A DNA stretch of 64,000 bases from Pontibacter deserti (GTDB lineage: Bacteria; Bacteroidota; Bacteroidia; Cytophagales; Hymenobacteraceae): assembly GCF_023630255.1 (NCBI RefSeq), contig NZ_JALPRS010000001.1, forward strand, positions 2,542,001 to 2,606,000. Reading direction: 5' to 3'. The notes beneath the pieces are model-generated. The model saw only the letters and a program-made list of their open reading frames with translations, did no database searches and had not been told where the DNA came from. Position numbers and translations under genes: made by a program. Of this stretch, positions 34,436 to 43,000 are shown one piece after another (position 1 is the stretch's first letter; every line of letters starts with the position of its first letter).

Positions 34436-35780
34436 ACGACTGGAGCTCGGGCTGTTTGTCCGGTTTATACTTTTGCTGGGCATGATGTACGTCACGCTGG
34501 CTTACCTGACACAGTTTACCTGGCTGCAGGTAACATCGGGTATACTGGTGATGCTGGCACAGGTCTGGGAGATGGCACGGTATGTAACCCGCAGCAATAA
34601 CGAGTTGGCCAGGTTCCTGGAGGCCGCAAAACAACGCGACTTTTCGCAGCGCTTCAACGAACATTCTAACACCTCTCTGCAGGAGCTGCACAAAGCTTTT
34701 AACCTGATCAACAATACGTTTAAACAGCTGCACATAGAGCGCGAAGCGCAGTTCCAGTACATGCAAACTATACTTCAGTTGGTTGATACCGGTATTATAG
34801 CAGTAGATGCGGAAACCGGCGAAGTGGAATGGGTAAATGATGCCTTCAAAAAGATACTAGGTGTACCTTACCTGAAAAGTATAAACTCCCTTGAGAGCCG
34901 CTACCCTGCCCTGTACACGCATCTGAAAAGTATAAAGTCCGGGGATAGTGAACTGGTAAAACTGAAGTTACCAACCGGGCAGTCGCAGTTATTGATTTCG
35001 GCAACGGCTTTTACTCTGCAGCACCGCAACCTGTTACTTATAGTTCTGAAAAACGTCAGCGCCACCGTAGATGCCACCGAAACTGAAGCTTGGCAAAAAC
35101 TGCTCCGCGTCATGACGCACGAAATCATGAACTCTGTTGCTCCCATTGCGTCGCTGGCTGATACCTTGGGTAAACATTTACACTCAGAACGCAATCGCTA
35201 TACTTTGGAGCCGGATACGCCTGTAGATGTGGAGCTTTTAGAAGACACGGAAGAAGGCATCAGCATCATTAAAAAGCGCAGCGAAGGACTGTTACGTTTC
35301 ACGCAGTTTTACCGAAACCTAAACAAGCAACAGCACCTTAACCTCACCACCATTTACGTGCAGGAGCTTATCGGAAGTATAGATACCCTGATGCGCCCGC
35401 GCATGGAAGAGGAAGGCATTGAGTTTATCTGCAAAGTATCATCCCCAGCTATAACTATACCCGGCGACGTGAACCTGCTGGAGCAGGTGCTCATCAATCT
35501 GATTACCAATGCACAACGGGCAGTACGCAATCGGCCATCTCCACAAATTATACTTGTAGCCAAACAGCAGGACAGCAAGGTAACGATTGAGGTACACGAT
35601 AACGGCACCGGCATACCCGAAGAACTGCTTGAAAATATTTTTATACCTTTCTTTACGTCTCATAAAGAAGGCTCTGGCATTGGCTTAAGCTTGTCAAAAC
35701 ACATTATGCACCTGCACAAAGGCACTATTCAGGTAGAAAGCGAAGAAGGGATTGGCAGTATCTTTAAATTAGAATTCTAA
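34425..35780 (+). CDS. PAS-domain sensor histidine kinase
   Basis: 451 residues. Two N-terminal membrane helices (about 10-45), a HAMP-like or helical linker, a PAS domain (about 110-220, GIIAVDAETGEVEWVND), then the kinase core: H-box MTHEIMNSVAPIASL, N-box LINLITNAQRAV, G1 VHDNGTGIP and G2 GSGIGLSLSKHIM. The ATG overlaps the end of the response regulator gene, so the two are coupled and form a two-component system, probably sensing an envelope signal. Confidence 0.93.
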   Translation: MIFKRLELGLFVRFILLLGMMYVTLAYLTQFTWLQVTSGILVMLAQVWEMARYVTRSNNELARFLEAAKQRDFSQRFNEHSNTSLQELHKAFNLINNTFKQLHIEREAQFQYMQTILQLVDTGIIAVDAETGEVEWVNDAFKKILGVPYLKSINSLESRYPALYTHLKSIKSGDSELVKLKLPTGQSQLLISATAFTLQHRNLLLIVLKNVSATVDATETEAWQKLLRVMTHEIMNSVAPIASLADTLGKHLHSERNRYTLEPDTPVDVELLEDTEEGISIIKKRSEGLLRFTQFYRNLNKQQHLNLTTIYVQELIGSIDTLMRPRMEEEGIEFICKVSSPAITIPGDVNLLEQVLINLITNAQRAVRNRPSPQIILVAKQQDSKVTIEVHDNGTGIPEELLENIFIPFFTSHKEGSGIGLSLSKHIMHLHKGTIQVESEEGIGSIFKLEF

Positions 35781-35931
35781 ACGCTTACTCCCCGCTTCAG
35801 CACAGATTTCCCGCGTCTTTATTTTCTTCAGGAAAGGTTTAACACTTGTAATCCTATCCGACCTTAAGCCACCAAAAATCCAATATTAATTTAAACTAAT
35901 TTAGCTTTTAATAGATTTTTCAAAGTCAATT

Positions 35932-35946
35932 ATAGATAAAATCTAT
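35932..35946. promoter_or_regulatory. OxyR-like palindrome upstream of katA
   Basis: ATAGATAAAATCTAT fits the OxyR half-site pattern ATAGnTnnnAnCTAT exactly. A poorer copy, ATAGATTTTTCAAAG, starts 21 bp upstream at 35911; two full turns would need 22. It lies 69 bp before the catalase start. Confidence 0.4.
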
Positions 35947-36014
35947 AAACATAAGAGCCATACATAAAGTATACCTGTTAAGTTAACTATTTCATCATCA
36001 ACAGGTATCGCGAT

Positions 36015-37667
36015 ATGAACGAAAACAAAAAGTACCGTACTGCCAGCTCAGGCAACGGCCAGAAAGGCAATGGCCAAGAAAAAGGAAAAACACTTACTAC
36101 CCGTCAGGGCCACCCCGTTACCGATAACCAAAACATCAGAACAGTGGGTAACCGCGGACCTGCCACTATGGAGAACTACCACTTCATAGAAAAAATATCT
36201 CACTTCGACCGGGAGCGCGTTCCGGAGCGCGTAGTACATGCCCGTGGTGCCGGAGCACACGGTGTTTTCCAGGCTTACGGCACGATTGGCAACGATCCTG
36301 TAGAGAAATTTACCCGCGCCAAGGTTTTTAAAAAAGGTAAGGAAACGCCTGTTTTTGTACGCTTCTCTACAGTAGGCCATGGCACGCACTCACCCGAAAC
36401 ACTCCGCGATCCGCGTGGATTTGCTGTTAAGTTCTATACTGAAGATGGCAACTGGGATTTGGTAGGCAATAACCTGAAGATCTTCTTTATCCGCGATGCC
36501 ATGAAATTTCCGGACCTGATCCACTCGCAGAAACCGGACCCGGTGACCAACATCCAAAGCGCCGAACGTATTTTCGATTTCTTCTCGGGTACACCTGAGG
36601 CTACTCATATGATCACGTTCCTTTATTCGCCTTGGGGCATTCCGGCTACCTATCGCCAGATGCAGGGATCAGGCGTAAATACTTATAAATGGGTAAATGC
36701 GGATGGCGAGGCTGTGCTGGTAAAATACCACTGGGAGCCGATGAAGCAGGGCATCCGCAACCTGACGCAGAAAGAAGCCCAGGAAATACAAGGCAAAAAC
36801 TTTAACCACGCCACCCAGGACCTTTATGAAGCCATTGAGCGTGGCGATTTTCCGGAGTGGGAACTGAATGTGCAGATCATGAGCGACGACGATCACCCGG
36901 AACTGGATTTTGACCCGCTGGATGACACCAAGCTATGGCCAAAAGAGCAATTCCCATGGCACCCGGTAGGTAAAATGACCCTGAACCGTAACCCTGTAGA
37001 TTACTTTAACGAGGTAGAGCTTTCTGCCTTCGGTACAGGTGTGCTCGTAGATGGCCTTGATTTCTCTGACGACAAAATGTTGCAGGGCCGTACTTTCTCT
37101 TACTCCGATACCCAGCGTTACCGCGTAGGGGCTAATTACCTGCAGTTACCGATAAATGCCCCAAAAACACACGTAGCAACCAACCAGCGCGGCGGACAAA
37201 TGGCTTTTGATACCGATTTTGCAGAAGGCCAGAACATCCACGTAAATTATGAGCCATCTATACTTGGTGGTTTAGAAGAAGCCCCAAAACCAGGTAAAGA
37301 CTACACGCCACGCTACGAAGCGAACCTAGTGCGCCAGAAGATTGACCGTCAAAACAATTTTGGCCAGGCCGGTGAAACCTACCGCAACTTCGAAGACTGG
37401 GAACGCGATGAGCTGATAAATAACCTCGGCAACGACCTGGCTAAGTGTGATAAACGCATTCAGGATAAGATGCTGGAATACTTTACGCAGGCTGATGAAG
37501 ATTATGGTCGCCGTGTAAGAGAAAGTATAGACAGAGCAACCAAAGAGCTCCTGAAAATGATGAAGCACGATATGCTGGAAGGCACTGATGGACCATTAGG
37601 TAACATAACCGGTGAGGAAGGTGTGCAGCAGGCGCAAAGCGACTCTCATTCTGCCAAGCCTTATTAA
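36015..37667 (+). CDS. katA: Monofunctional heme catalase
   Basis: 550 residues. Catalytic His in [12 protein letters not shown] (about 75), the GNN region (about 152) and the proximal heme Tyr in the [14 protein letters not shown] signature (about 350) are present. The C-terminus is about 50 residues longer than in minimal small-subunit catalases and has no flavodoxin-like domain, so it is a small-subunit (clade 3-like) enzyme. It converts H2O2 to water and O2. An OxyR-like palindrome lies 69 bp upstream and a strong terminator follows. Confidence 0.96.
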   Translation: MNENKKYRTASSGNGQKGNGQEKGKTLTTRQGHPVTDNQNIRTVGNRGPATMENYHFIEKISHFDRERVPERVVHARGAGAHGVFQAYGTIGNDPVEKFTRAKVFKKGKETPVFVRFSTVGHGTHSPETLRDPRGFAVKFYTEDGNWDLVGNNLKIFFIRDAMKFPDLIHSQKPDPVTNIQSAERIFDFFSGTPEATHMITFLYSPWGIPATYRQMQGSGVNTYKWVNADGEAVLVKYHWEPMKQGIRNLTQKEAQEIQGKNFNHATQDLYEAIERGDFPEWELNVQIMSDDDHPELDFDPLDDTKLWPKEQFPWHPVGKMTLNRNPVDYFNEVELSAFGTGVLVDGLDFSDDKMLQGRTFSYSDTQRYRVGANYLQLPINAPKTHVATNQRGGQMAFDTDFAEGQNIHVNYEPSILGGLEEAPKPGKDYTPRYEANLVRQKIDRQNNFGQAGETYRNFEDWERDELINNLGNDLAKCDKRIQDKMLEYFTQADEDYGRRVRESIDRATKELLKMMKHDMLEGTDGPLGNITGEEGVQQAQSDSHSAKPY

Positions 37668-37694
37668 GGTATACTTCAATATAAAGTTTAAACT

Positions 37695-37735
37695 AAAACC
37701 GTGATCAGCCCATACTGGAACTGATCACGGTTTTT
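37695..37735 (+). terminator. Intrinsic terminator of katA
   Basis: AAAACCGTGATCAG pairs with CTGATCACGGTTTTT, a perfect 14 bp stem followed by a T-rich tract. Confidence 0.9.
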
Positions 37736-37903
37736 CTTTCAGAATAATTTCTTCTTCTAGCGCAGCTGTTTTTTTGTTATACTTTCCTTGAGCTGCACAA
37801 ATACTTGTTTAAGACATATAGTTTAATCTAAATATTTATTCAGAAATAAAAACAAATAAAGATAGGTTTGTTAATTTTAGAGCATTATTAGGCTTAAATC
37901 TTT

Positions 37904-38896
37904 ATGAAAAAACATTATCGCTCTGATAATAGCTGCCTGAACTGCAGCACAACTGTTTCTGATAAATTTTGCCCTAGCTGCGGTCAGGAGAACCTGGAAC
38001 TGCATGAAGATTTTCTGCACCTGGTATTGCACAGTGTAGGCCATTATTTCCATTTCGAGTCGAAGTTTTTTAACAGCATTGTGCCGCTTTTCACAAAGCC
38101 GGGTTACTTAACCAAAGAGTATTTTGCAGGCAAACGCGCTTCGCACCTCAACCCGATAAGCATGTACATTTCTATCAGCATCTTGTTCTTTTTTCTTTTT
38201 ACGGCTAACTCTAACAGCAATAAAAAAGACATTTTGGAAGAGAATGCTACACAAGAAAATACGGCAGTGAACACTGCAGCAGATAAACAATCGGGAGCTG
38301 ACACATATACTATTCTGAACAATGCCAAAGCCGTATCTGACAGCGCCAGTACCCGCAACGATGCTATTGTTTACACCGCCCCTACAGCAACAGAACCAGA
38401 TACGGCAGATAAAAAAGGCACCACACTTTCTCTGGTCGATGAAGATTCACTACCACAATCGTTAAAGGATAAACTAAAGAAGGTAATGGATGATGACCTG
38501 AGTGGTCAGCTTTTCCTGAACAAGCTGGTAAGTCATTTTCCGAAAATAATGTTCATCCTGCTGCCGTTGTTTGCGCTTATCCTAAAGCTGGTACATATCA
38601 GATCAAAAAAGTATTATGCTGAGCACTTGATCTATTCTATACACGTACACTCGTTCCTCTTTCTGTTCGGATCTATACTGATAATCCTACAATGGATACT
38701 GCCTTTTATTTCAGGCTGGATAATGTTTATCGGGTTTATTATAATGCTATGGTACATCTACAGATCGATGCGGAACATATACAGGAGTTCAAGATGGCTC
38801 ACAGTATATAAATTCTTTATGCTGGCTTTTGCTTATGGTTGCCTGATGTTGCTCAGTGGCTCTATTGTGGTTTTAGCTACCCTATATACTATGTAA
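37904..38896 (+). CDS. DUF3667 membrane protein with zinc ribbon
   Basis: 330 residues. N-terminal zinc ribbon (CLNCS at about 13 and CPSCGQ at about 29), followed by the family core HSVGHYFHFESKFFNSI, LFTKPGYLTKEYFAGKRASHLNPISMYI, split here, a membrane helix, a long polar loop (about 105-195) and about four more membrane helices. The function of DUF3667 is unknown; the fold suggests an inner membrane protein with a cytoplasmic metal-binding module. Confidence 0.88.
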   Translation: MKKHYRSDNSCLNCSTTVSDKFCPSCGQENLELHEDFLHLVLHSVGHYFHFESKFFNSIVPLFTKPGYLTKEYFAGKRASHLNPISMYISISILFFFLFTANSNSNKKDILEENATQENTAVNTAADKQSGADTYTILNNAKAVSDSASTRNDAIVYTAPTATEPDTADKKGTTLSLVDEDSLPQSLKDKLKKVMDDDLSGQLFLNKLVSHFPKIMFILLPLFALILKLVHIRSKKYYAEHLIYSIHVHSFLFLFGSILIILQWILPFISGWIMFIGFIIMLWYIYRSMRNIYRSSRWLTVYKFFMLAFAYGCLMLLSGSIVVLATLYTM

Positions 38897-38945
38897 GAGT
38901 TTGCTGTTAACAAGCTCAGAAAGTATAAATCTGTACAAAACATAC

Positions 38946-38984
38946 CAGCAGCCTAACTATACTGTTGCTAGGGTTAGGCTGCTG
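38946..38984. terminator. Hairpin between convergent genes
   Basis: CAGCAGCCTAAC pairs perfectly with GTTAGGCTGCTG. No clear T-run follows on either side, so termination is likely but not certain. Confidence 0.6.
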
Positions 38985-38989
38985 TAGTA

Positions 38990-39514
38990 CTAATTACCGA
39001 ATAGCTTCCCCCTAACCCAGTTTACGCTGTCAGAGGCCTTGTCAGCATAGTTATTGATATCATTCACTACATCACCTACATGGTGTTTTTCCCAGAGCGT
39101 GCCAAAAACTTTACTGCGCGGCTTCTCTATATCTAATAGTTTTTTCTTGCTCTGGGTATTTTGTACAACTGGTCGTTTAAAGCCTTTTACTTCTGTCAGT
39201 ACATAATGCTTCCTGTTCAGCAATACATAAAACTGCTCCGTTTTAGCCGGGCTTATCTCATACACAGCCGAATCAACATCGGTATAAAATATAACTTTCT
39301 CCTTCTGCCCTGCCACCTGTATGTGCAAAGAGTTTAGGTCATATTCCGGTTTAATATTCCAGAAGCCATTCACAAGCACTTTCCCAACACGCACATTCAC
39401 TGTACTGGAATTTGCCATAAGAAGCGGCAAACCTTTATAGGTAGTTTGCCCAAAGGCCGGAGTTAACGAAATAGTAAGTACAACGGATGTGGCTAACAGC
39501 TTAAGAGTTTTCAT
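38990..39514 (-). CDS. Secreted protein equal to the N-terminal domain of the transglutaminase-like protein
   Basis: 174 residues from ATG 39514 (24 extra residues are open upstream). Signal peptide ending AFGQ. Residues about 24-125 match the N-terminal domain of the protein at 27709-28845 block for block: TYKGLPLL, VNGFWNIKPEYDL, VIFYTDVDSAVYEISP, EQFYVLLNRKHYVLTEVKGF. The catalytic transglutaminase part is absent and a short basic/polar tail takes its place. No named family is recognised. It converges on the DUF3667 gene. Confidence 0.75.
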   Translation of the reverse strand: MKTLKLLATSVVLTISLTPAFGQTTYKGLPLLMANSSTVNVRVGKVLVNGFWNIKPEYDLNSLHIQVAGQKEKVIFYTDVDSAVYEISPAKTEQFYVLLNRKHYVLTEVKGFKRPVVQNTQSKKKLLDIEKPRSKVFGTLWEKHHVGDVVNDINNYADKASDSVNWVRGKLFGN

Positions 39515-39829
39515 GACCTGGGACAAACAGCAGATAATATAATCAAAGCTTTTTCCATGCCTATTCTTCTGTAGTAGTACAAGCAAAATTTAAAGCAGTA
39601 TAGAAACAGCAATTTAACATCTATATATTAATTTATTCAAATCAAATCTATTTTTATTCCCCTCAAATTTTTCTTATGAAAGCTACAAATCAGCTTCTGA
39701 CGAAGCTAGGGTAAAGCATTTAGACTATTAAAATCCGAGGCCACAATTACAATCTTCAACTATACATTGCTACCTGCGTTCATAATTGCAAGCACATAAC
39801 TATTACAGAAACAAGCTTTTAAAATTATC

Positions 39830-40951
39830 ATGAGCGTTCTAACTATACAGCAGCAGGTAGCAGCTATCTTAGCCACGGCAGGTGTTAAGATAAACGGCCC
39901 GGATGCCTGGGACTTGCAGGTGCACGACGAACGGTTTTATAAACGCATACTTACCGATGGAACCTTGGGACTGGGCGAAGCTTACATGGATGGCTGGTGG
40001 GATTGTGAAAGTATAGACCAGTTTGTGTTTAAGGTGCTGAAGGCAGATCTATATAAAACGGCAAAATTAGGTTGGCGATCGGTATTGCAGCTATTACTGG
40101 CTAAGATGCTGAACATGCAGGCCAAGGGCAAAGCCGCCCGTAACGCGCAGCGCCACTACGACATCGGCAACAAACTATACCAGCTAATGCTCGACAAGCG
40201 CATGACCTATAGTTGCGGCTACTGGAAAAACGCTTATAACCTGGACCAGGCCCAGGAAAACAAACTCGACCTTATCTGCCGGAAACTATACTTACAGCCG
40301 GGCCAACGCGTGCTGGATATTGGCTGTGGCTGGGGAAGCTTTGCAAAGTATGCTGCCGAAAAATATGGCGCAGAAGTAGTTGGCATAACCGTATCAGAAG
40401 AGCAGGCTGCACTGGGCAGTGAGATGTGCAAAGGCTTGCCCATAGAAATCAGACTGCAGGACTACCGGGAAATAAAAGAACCGTTCGATTATATTGTGTC
40501 GGTGGGAATGTTTGAGCATGTGGGTTACCGTAACCACAGAACGTTTATGCAAGTAGCAGCCCGATGCCTGAAAGACAACGGCCTTTTCCTGTTGCACACC
40601 ATTGGCCACAACTATTCAAGAACCTCCGCTGATCCGTTTACAGATACCTACATTTTCCCGAACTGCCTGATACCTTCTATTAAACAACTGGGTGGGGCTA
40701 TGGAGCATATTTTTATGGTAGAAGACTGGCACAACTTCGGCCCCTATTACGACCCAACTTTAATGGCCTGGTTCCATAATTTCGACAGCAACTGGCCTCA
40801 ATTGCAGGGCGAGTATGGAGAGCGTTTTTACCGCATGTGGAAATATTACCTGTTATCCAGCGCCGGCTCGTTCAGGGCGAGGCATAACCAGCTATGGCAA
40901 CTCGTACTCTCTAAAAAAGGCATTGTGGGCGGGTATGAGGCGGTACGGTAA
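39830..40951 (+). CDS. cfa: Cyclopropane-fatty-acyl-phospholipid synthase
   Basis: 373 residues. N-terminal lipid-binding part with LGLGEAYMDGWWDCESIDQF, then a SAM methyltransferase core: VLDIGCGWGSFAKYAAEKYG, VGITVSEEQ, VSVGMFEHVGYRN and FTDTYIFPNCLIPS. It adds a methylene bridge to unsaturated acyl chains of membrane lipids, using S-adenosylmethionine. Monocistronic, followed closely by dnaX. Confidence 0.94.
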   Translation: MSVLTIQQQVAAILATAGVKINGPDAWDLQVHDERFYKRILTDGTLGLGEAYMDGWWDCESIDQFVFKVLKADLYKTAKLGWRSVLQLLLAKMLNMQAKGKAARNAQRHYDIGNKLYQLMLDKRMTYSCGYWKNAYNLDQAQENKLDLICRKLYLQPGQRVLDIGCGWGSFAKYAAEKYGAEVVGITVSEEQAALGSEMCKGLPIEIRLQDYREIKEPFDYIVSVGMFEHVGYRNHRTFMQVAARCLKDNGLFLLHTIGHNYSRTSADPFTDTYIFPNCLIPSIKQLGGAMEHIFMVEDWHNFGPYYDPTLMAWFHNFDSNWPQLQGEYGERFYRMWKYYLLSSAGSFRARHNQLWQLVLSKKGIVGGYEAVR

Positions 40952-41081
40952 GTACAGGTTTCAATTATTTCAGTCTATACTTTGTTATCTTAACAGAGGC
41001 TGAACCCGTGGATAACTCTATGGAAAACTGTTGGATAAAAAGCACTCCCATCTCAGCTTCAGATTGATTATCTTTGTAGTA

Positions 41082-42950
41082 ATGGAAAATTTCGTAGTAT
41101 CAGCGCGTAAGTACCGCCCGAGCACGTTCGACAGCGTGGTGGGGCAGCACCATATAACCAATACCCTTAAAAACGCCATCAGTAGCCATCATTTGGCGCA
41201 GGCATTCCTTTTCTGTGGTCCGCGTGGGGTAGGTAAAACTACCTGTGCCCGCATCCTGGCAAAGACCATTAACTGCCAGAACATTACCCCGGAAACCGAA
41301 GCCTGTAACGAGTGCGAATCGTGCCGCAGCTTTAACAGCAACAGCTCGTTCAATATACATGAGCTCGATGCGGCCTCTAACAACTCCGTAGAGGATATCC
41401 GTAACCTGGTGGAGCAGGTGCGTTATGCGCCCCAAACCGGCAAGTATAAGATCTATATTATAGATGAGGTGCACATGCTCTCGAACCAGGCCTTCAACGC
41501 ATTCCTGAAGACCTTGGAAGAGCCGCCTTCTTATGCCATTTTTATATTGGCTACTACCGAGCGCCACAAGATCATCCCGACTATACTTTCGCGTTGCCAG
41601 ATCTTTGATTTTAACCGGATCAGGATTGATGATATGGTACGCCATTTGGGAAGTATAGCCCAGAAAGAAAGCATACAGGCCGAGCCGGATGCGCTGCACC
41701 TGATCTCGCAGAAAGCAGACGGAGCCTTGCGCGACGCCCTGTCTATTTTCGACCAGATGGTAACCTTCTCAGGCAGCAATGTAACCTACAAAGCCACTGT
41801 CGAGAACCTGCACATCCTGGATTATGACTACTACTTCAGGTTAACGGATGACCTGCTGAACCAGAATTTATCGGGGGCATTGTTGTTGTTTGATGAGATC
41901 CTGAAGAATGGTTTTGATGCGCATAATTTCCTGGTAGGTATAGGCGAGCACTTCCGTAGCCTGTTGGTTTGTAAAGACCAGGCAACGGTGCAGCTGCTGG
42001 AAGTTTCAGATAACATCAAGGCCAAGTATGCGGAGCAATCTACCAAGTCTTCGGTTTCATTCCTGTTATCGGGGCTGAACCTGGTGAGCACCTGCGACAT
42101 GCATTACAAGAGCAGCAAAAACCAGCGCCTGCACGTGGAGCTATGCCTGATGAAGATGGCCCACCTGAATGCAGCGTTCAGCTTTGCACAGGAAGGAGCA
42201 GAACCAAAAAAAGCTAAGGTAGCAGCGCCGGCACCCGCCTCTACCGCATCAGTTATTGGTGCCACCACTGCGCTTATGCCAGTACAGCCGGCAGCCGCAG
42301 CTATACCTTCTGCAGGCCTGCAACAGCCAGTTCCGGCAGGAAGTATACCATCAGCAGAATTGCAGCAGCCACCAAAACCGCAACAGGTAACTCCTGATGC
42401 TCACCTGGCTCCGCCTAAAGCAGCGGCTGCACCTGCACCGGAGCCAGACAGGTCGCGCCCGGGTATGCCACCACCCAAAAAGCTGAGCAAGATCCCGAGC
42501 TTGAAGGATATACAGCAACAGGCACAGGCTACCACAACTATAACAACCGCTGCCGAAGAAGCCGAGGAAGTAAGTTATGGTGCATTTATACCTGTAGATC
42601 AGGCTAAACTGAAAACAGCCTGGCATGCTATACTTCGCCGCAAGAAGGAAGAGAATATGATGGAGTATACACTCCTGAACCGCCAGTATCACGTAAACGA
42701 CCAGAACGAGATAACCATGCACCTGGATAACCACGTGATGATGGATCAGTTCTCGGCGTTGCGACCGGCTATACTTGCTGAGCTAAGACAACAGCTGGGT
42801 AACCGAAGTATAAACCTGAAGGCGGAAGTGGTGGAAGTACAGGATGAGAAGCGCCTGTATACGTCTCAGGACAAGTTTAATTACCTGGCCGAAAAGTACC
42901 CCGTTATAGTTGACATGAAGCAGCGTTTCGGGTTGGATACCGACTTTTAA
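41082..42950 (+). CDS. dnaX: DNA polymerase III subunits gamma and tau
   Basis: 622 residues from ATG 41082 (MENFVVSARKYRP); the frame is open upstream to a TTG at 41031. AAA+ clamp-loader ATPase: Walker A GPRGVGKTT, zinc-binding CQNITPETEACNECESC, Walker B IIDEVHML, sensor 1 LATTE, and the DNA pol III gamma/tau middle domain. A Pro/Ala/Gln-rich linker (about 385-510) precedes a C-terminal tau-like domain (about 520-620). It loads the sliding clamp at replication forks. No clear A-rich frameshift signal for a separate gamma form was found by eye. Confidence 0.95.
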   Translation: MENFVVSARKYRPSTFDSVVGQHHITNTLKNAISSHHLAQAFLFCGPRGVGKTTCARILAKTINCQNITPETEACNECESCRSFNSNSSFNIHELDAASNNSVEDIRNLVEQVRYAPQTGKYKIYIIDEVHMLSNQAFNAFLKTLEEPPSYAIFILATTERHKIIPTILSRCQIFDFNRIRIDDMVRHLGSIAQKESIQAEPDALHLISQKADGALRDALSIFDQMVTFSGSNVTYKATVENLHILDYDYYFRLTDDLLNQNLSGALLLFDEILKNGFDAHNFLVGIGEHFRSLLVCKDQATVQLLEVSDNIKAKYAEQSTKSSVSFLLSGLNLVSTCDMHYKSSKNQRLHVELCLMKMAHLNAAFSFAQEGAEPKKAKVAAPAPASTASVIGATTALMPVQPAAAAIPSAGLQQPVPAGSIPSAELQQPPKPQQVTPDAHLAPPKAAAAPAPEPDRSRPGMPPPKKLSKIPSLKDIQQQAQATTTITTAAEEAEEVSYGAFIPVDQAKLKTAWHAILRRKKEENMMEYTLLNRQYHVNDQNEITMHLDNHVMMDQFSALRPAILAELRQQLGNRSINLKAEVVEVQDEKRLYTSQDKFNYLAEKYPVIVDMKQRFGLDTDF

Positions 42951-43000
42951 GCCTCGCAAGGCTATACTTTTATAGTTAGAACCTCACATTAACACAAACT

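Noticed and set aside
41100..41699. 199-codon minus-strand frame inside dnaX
   Set aside because: Antisense to the conserved ATPase domain; no recognisable motif.
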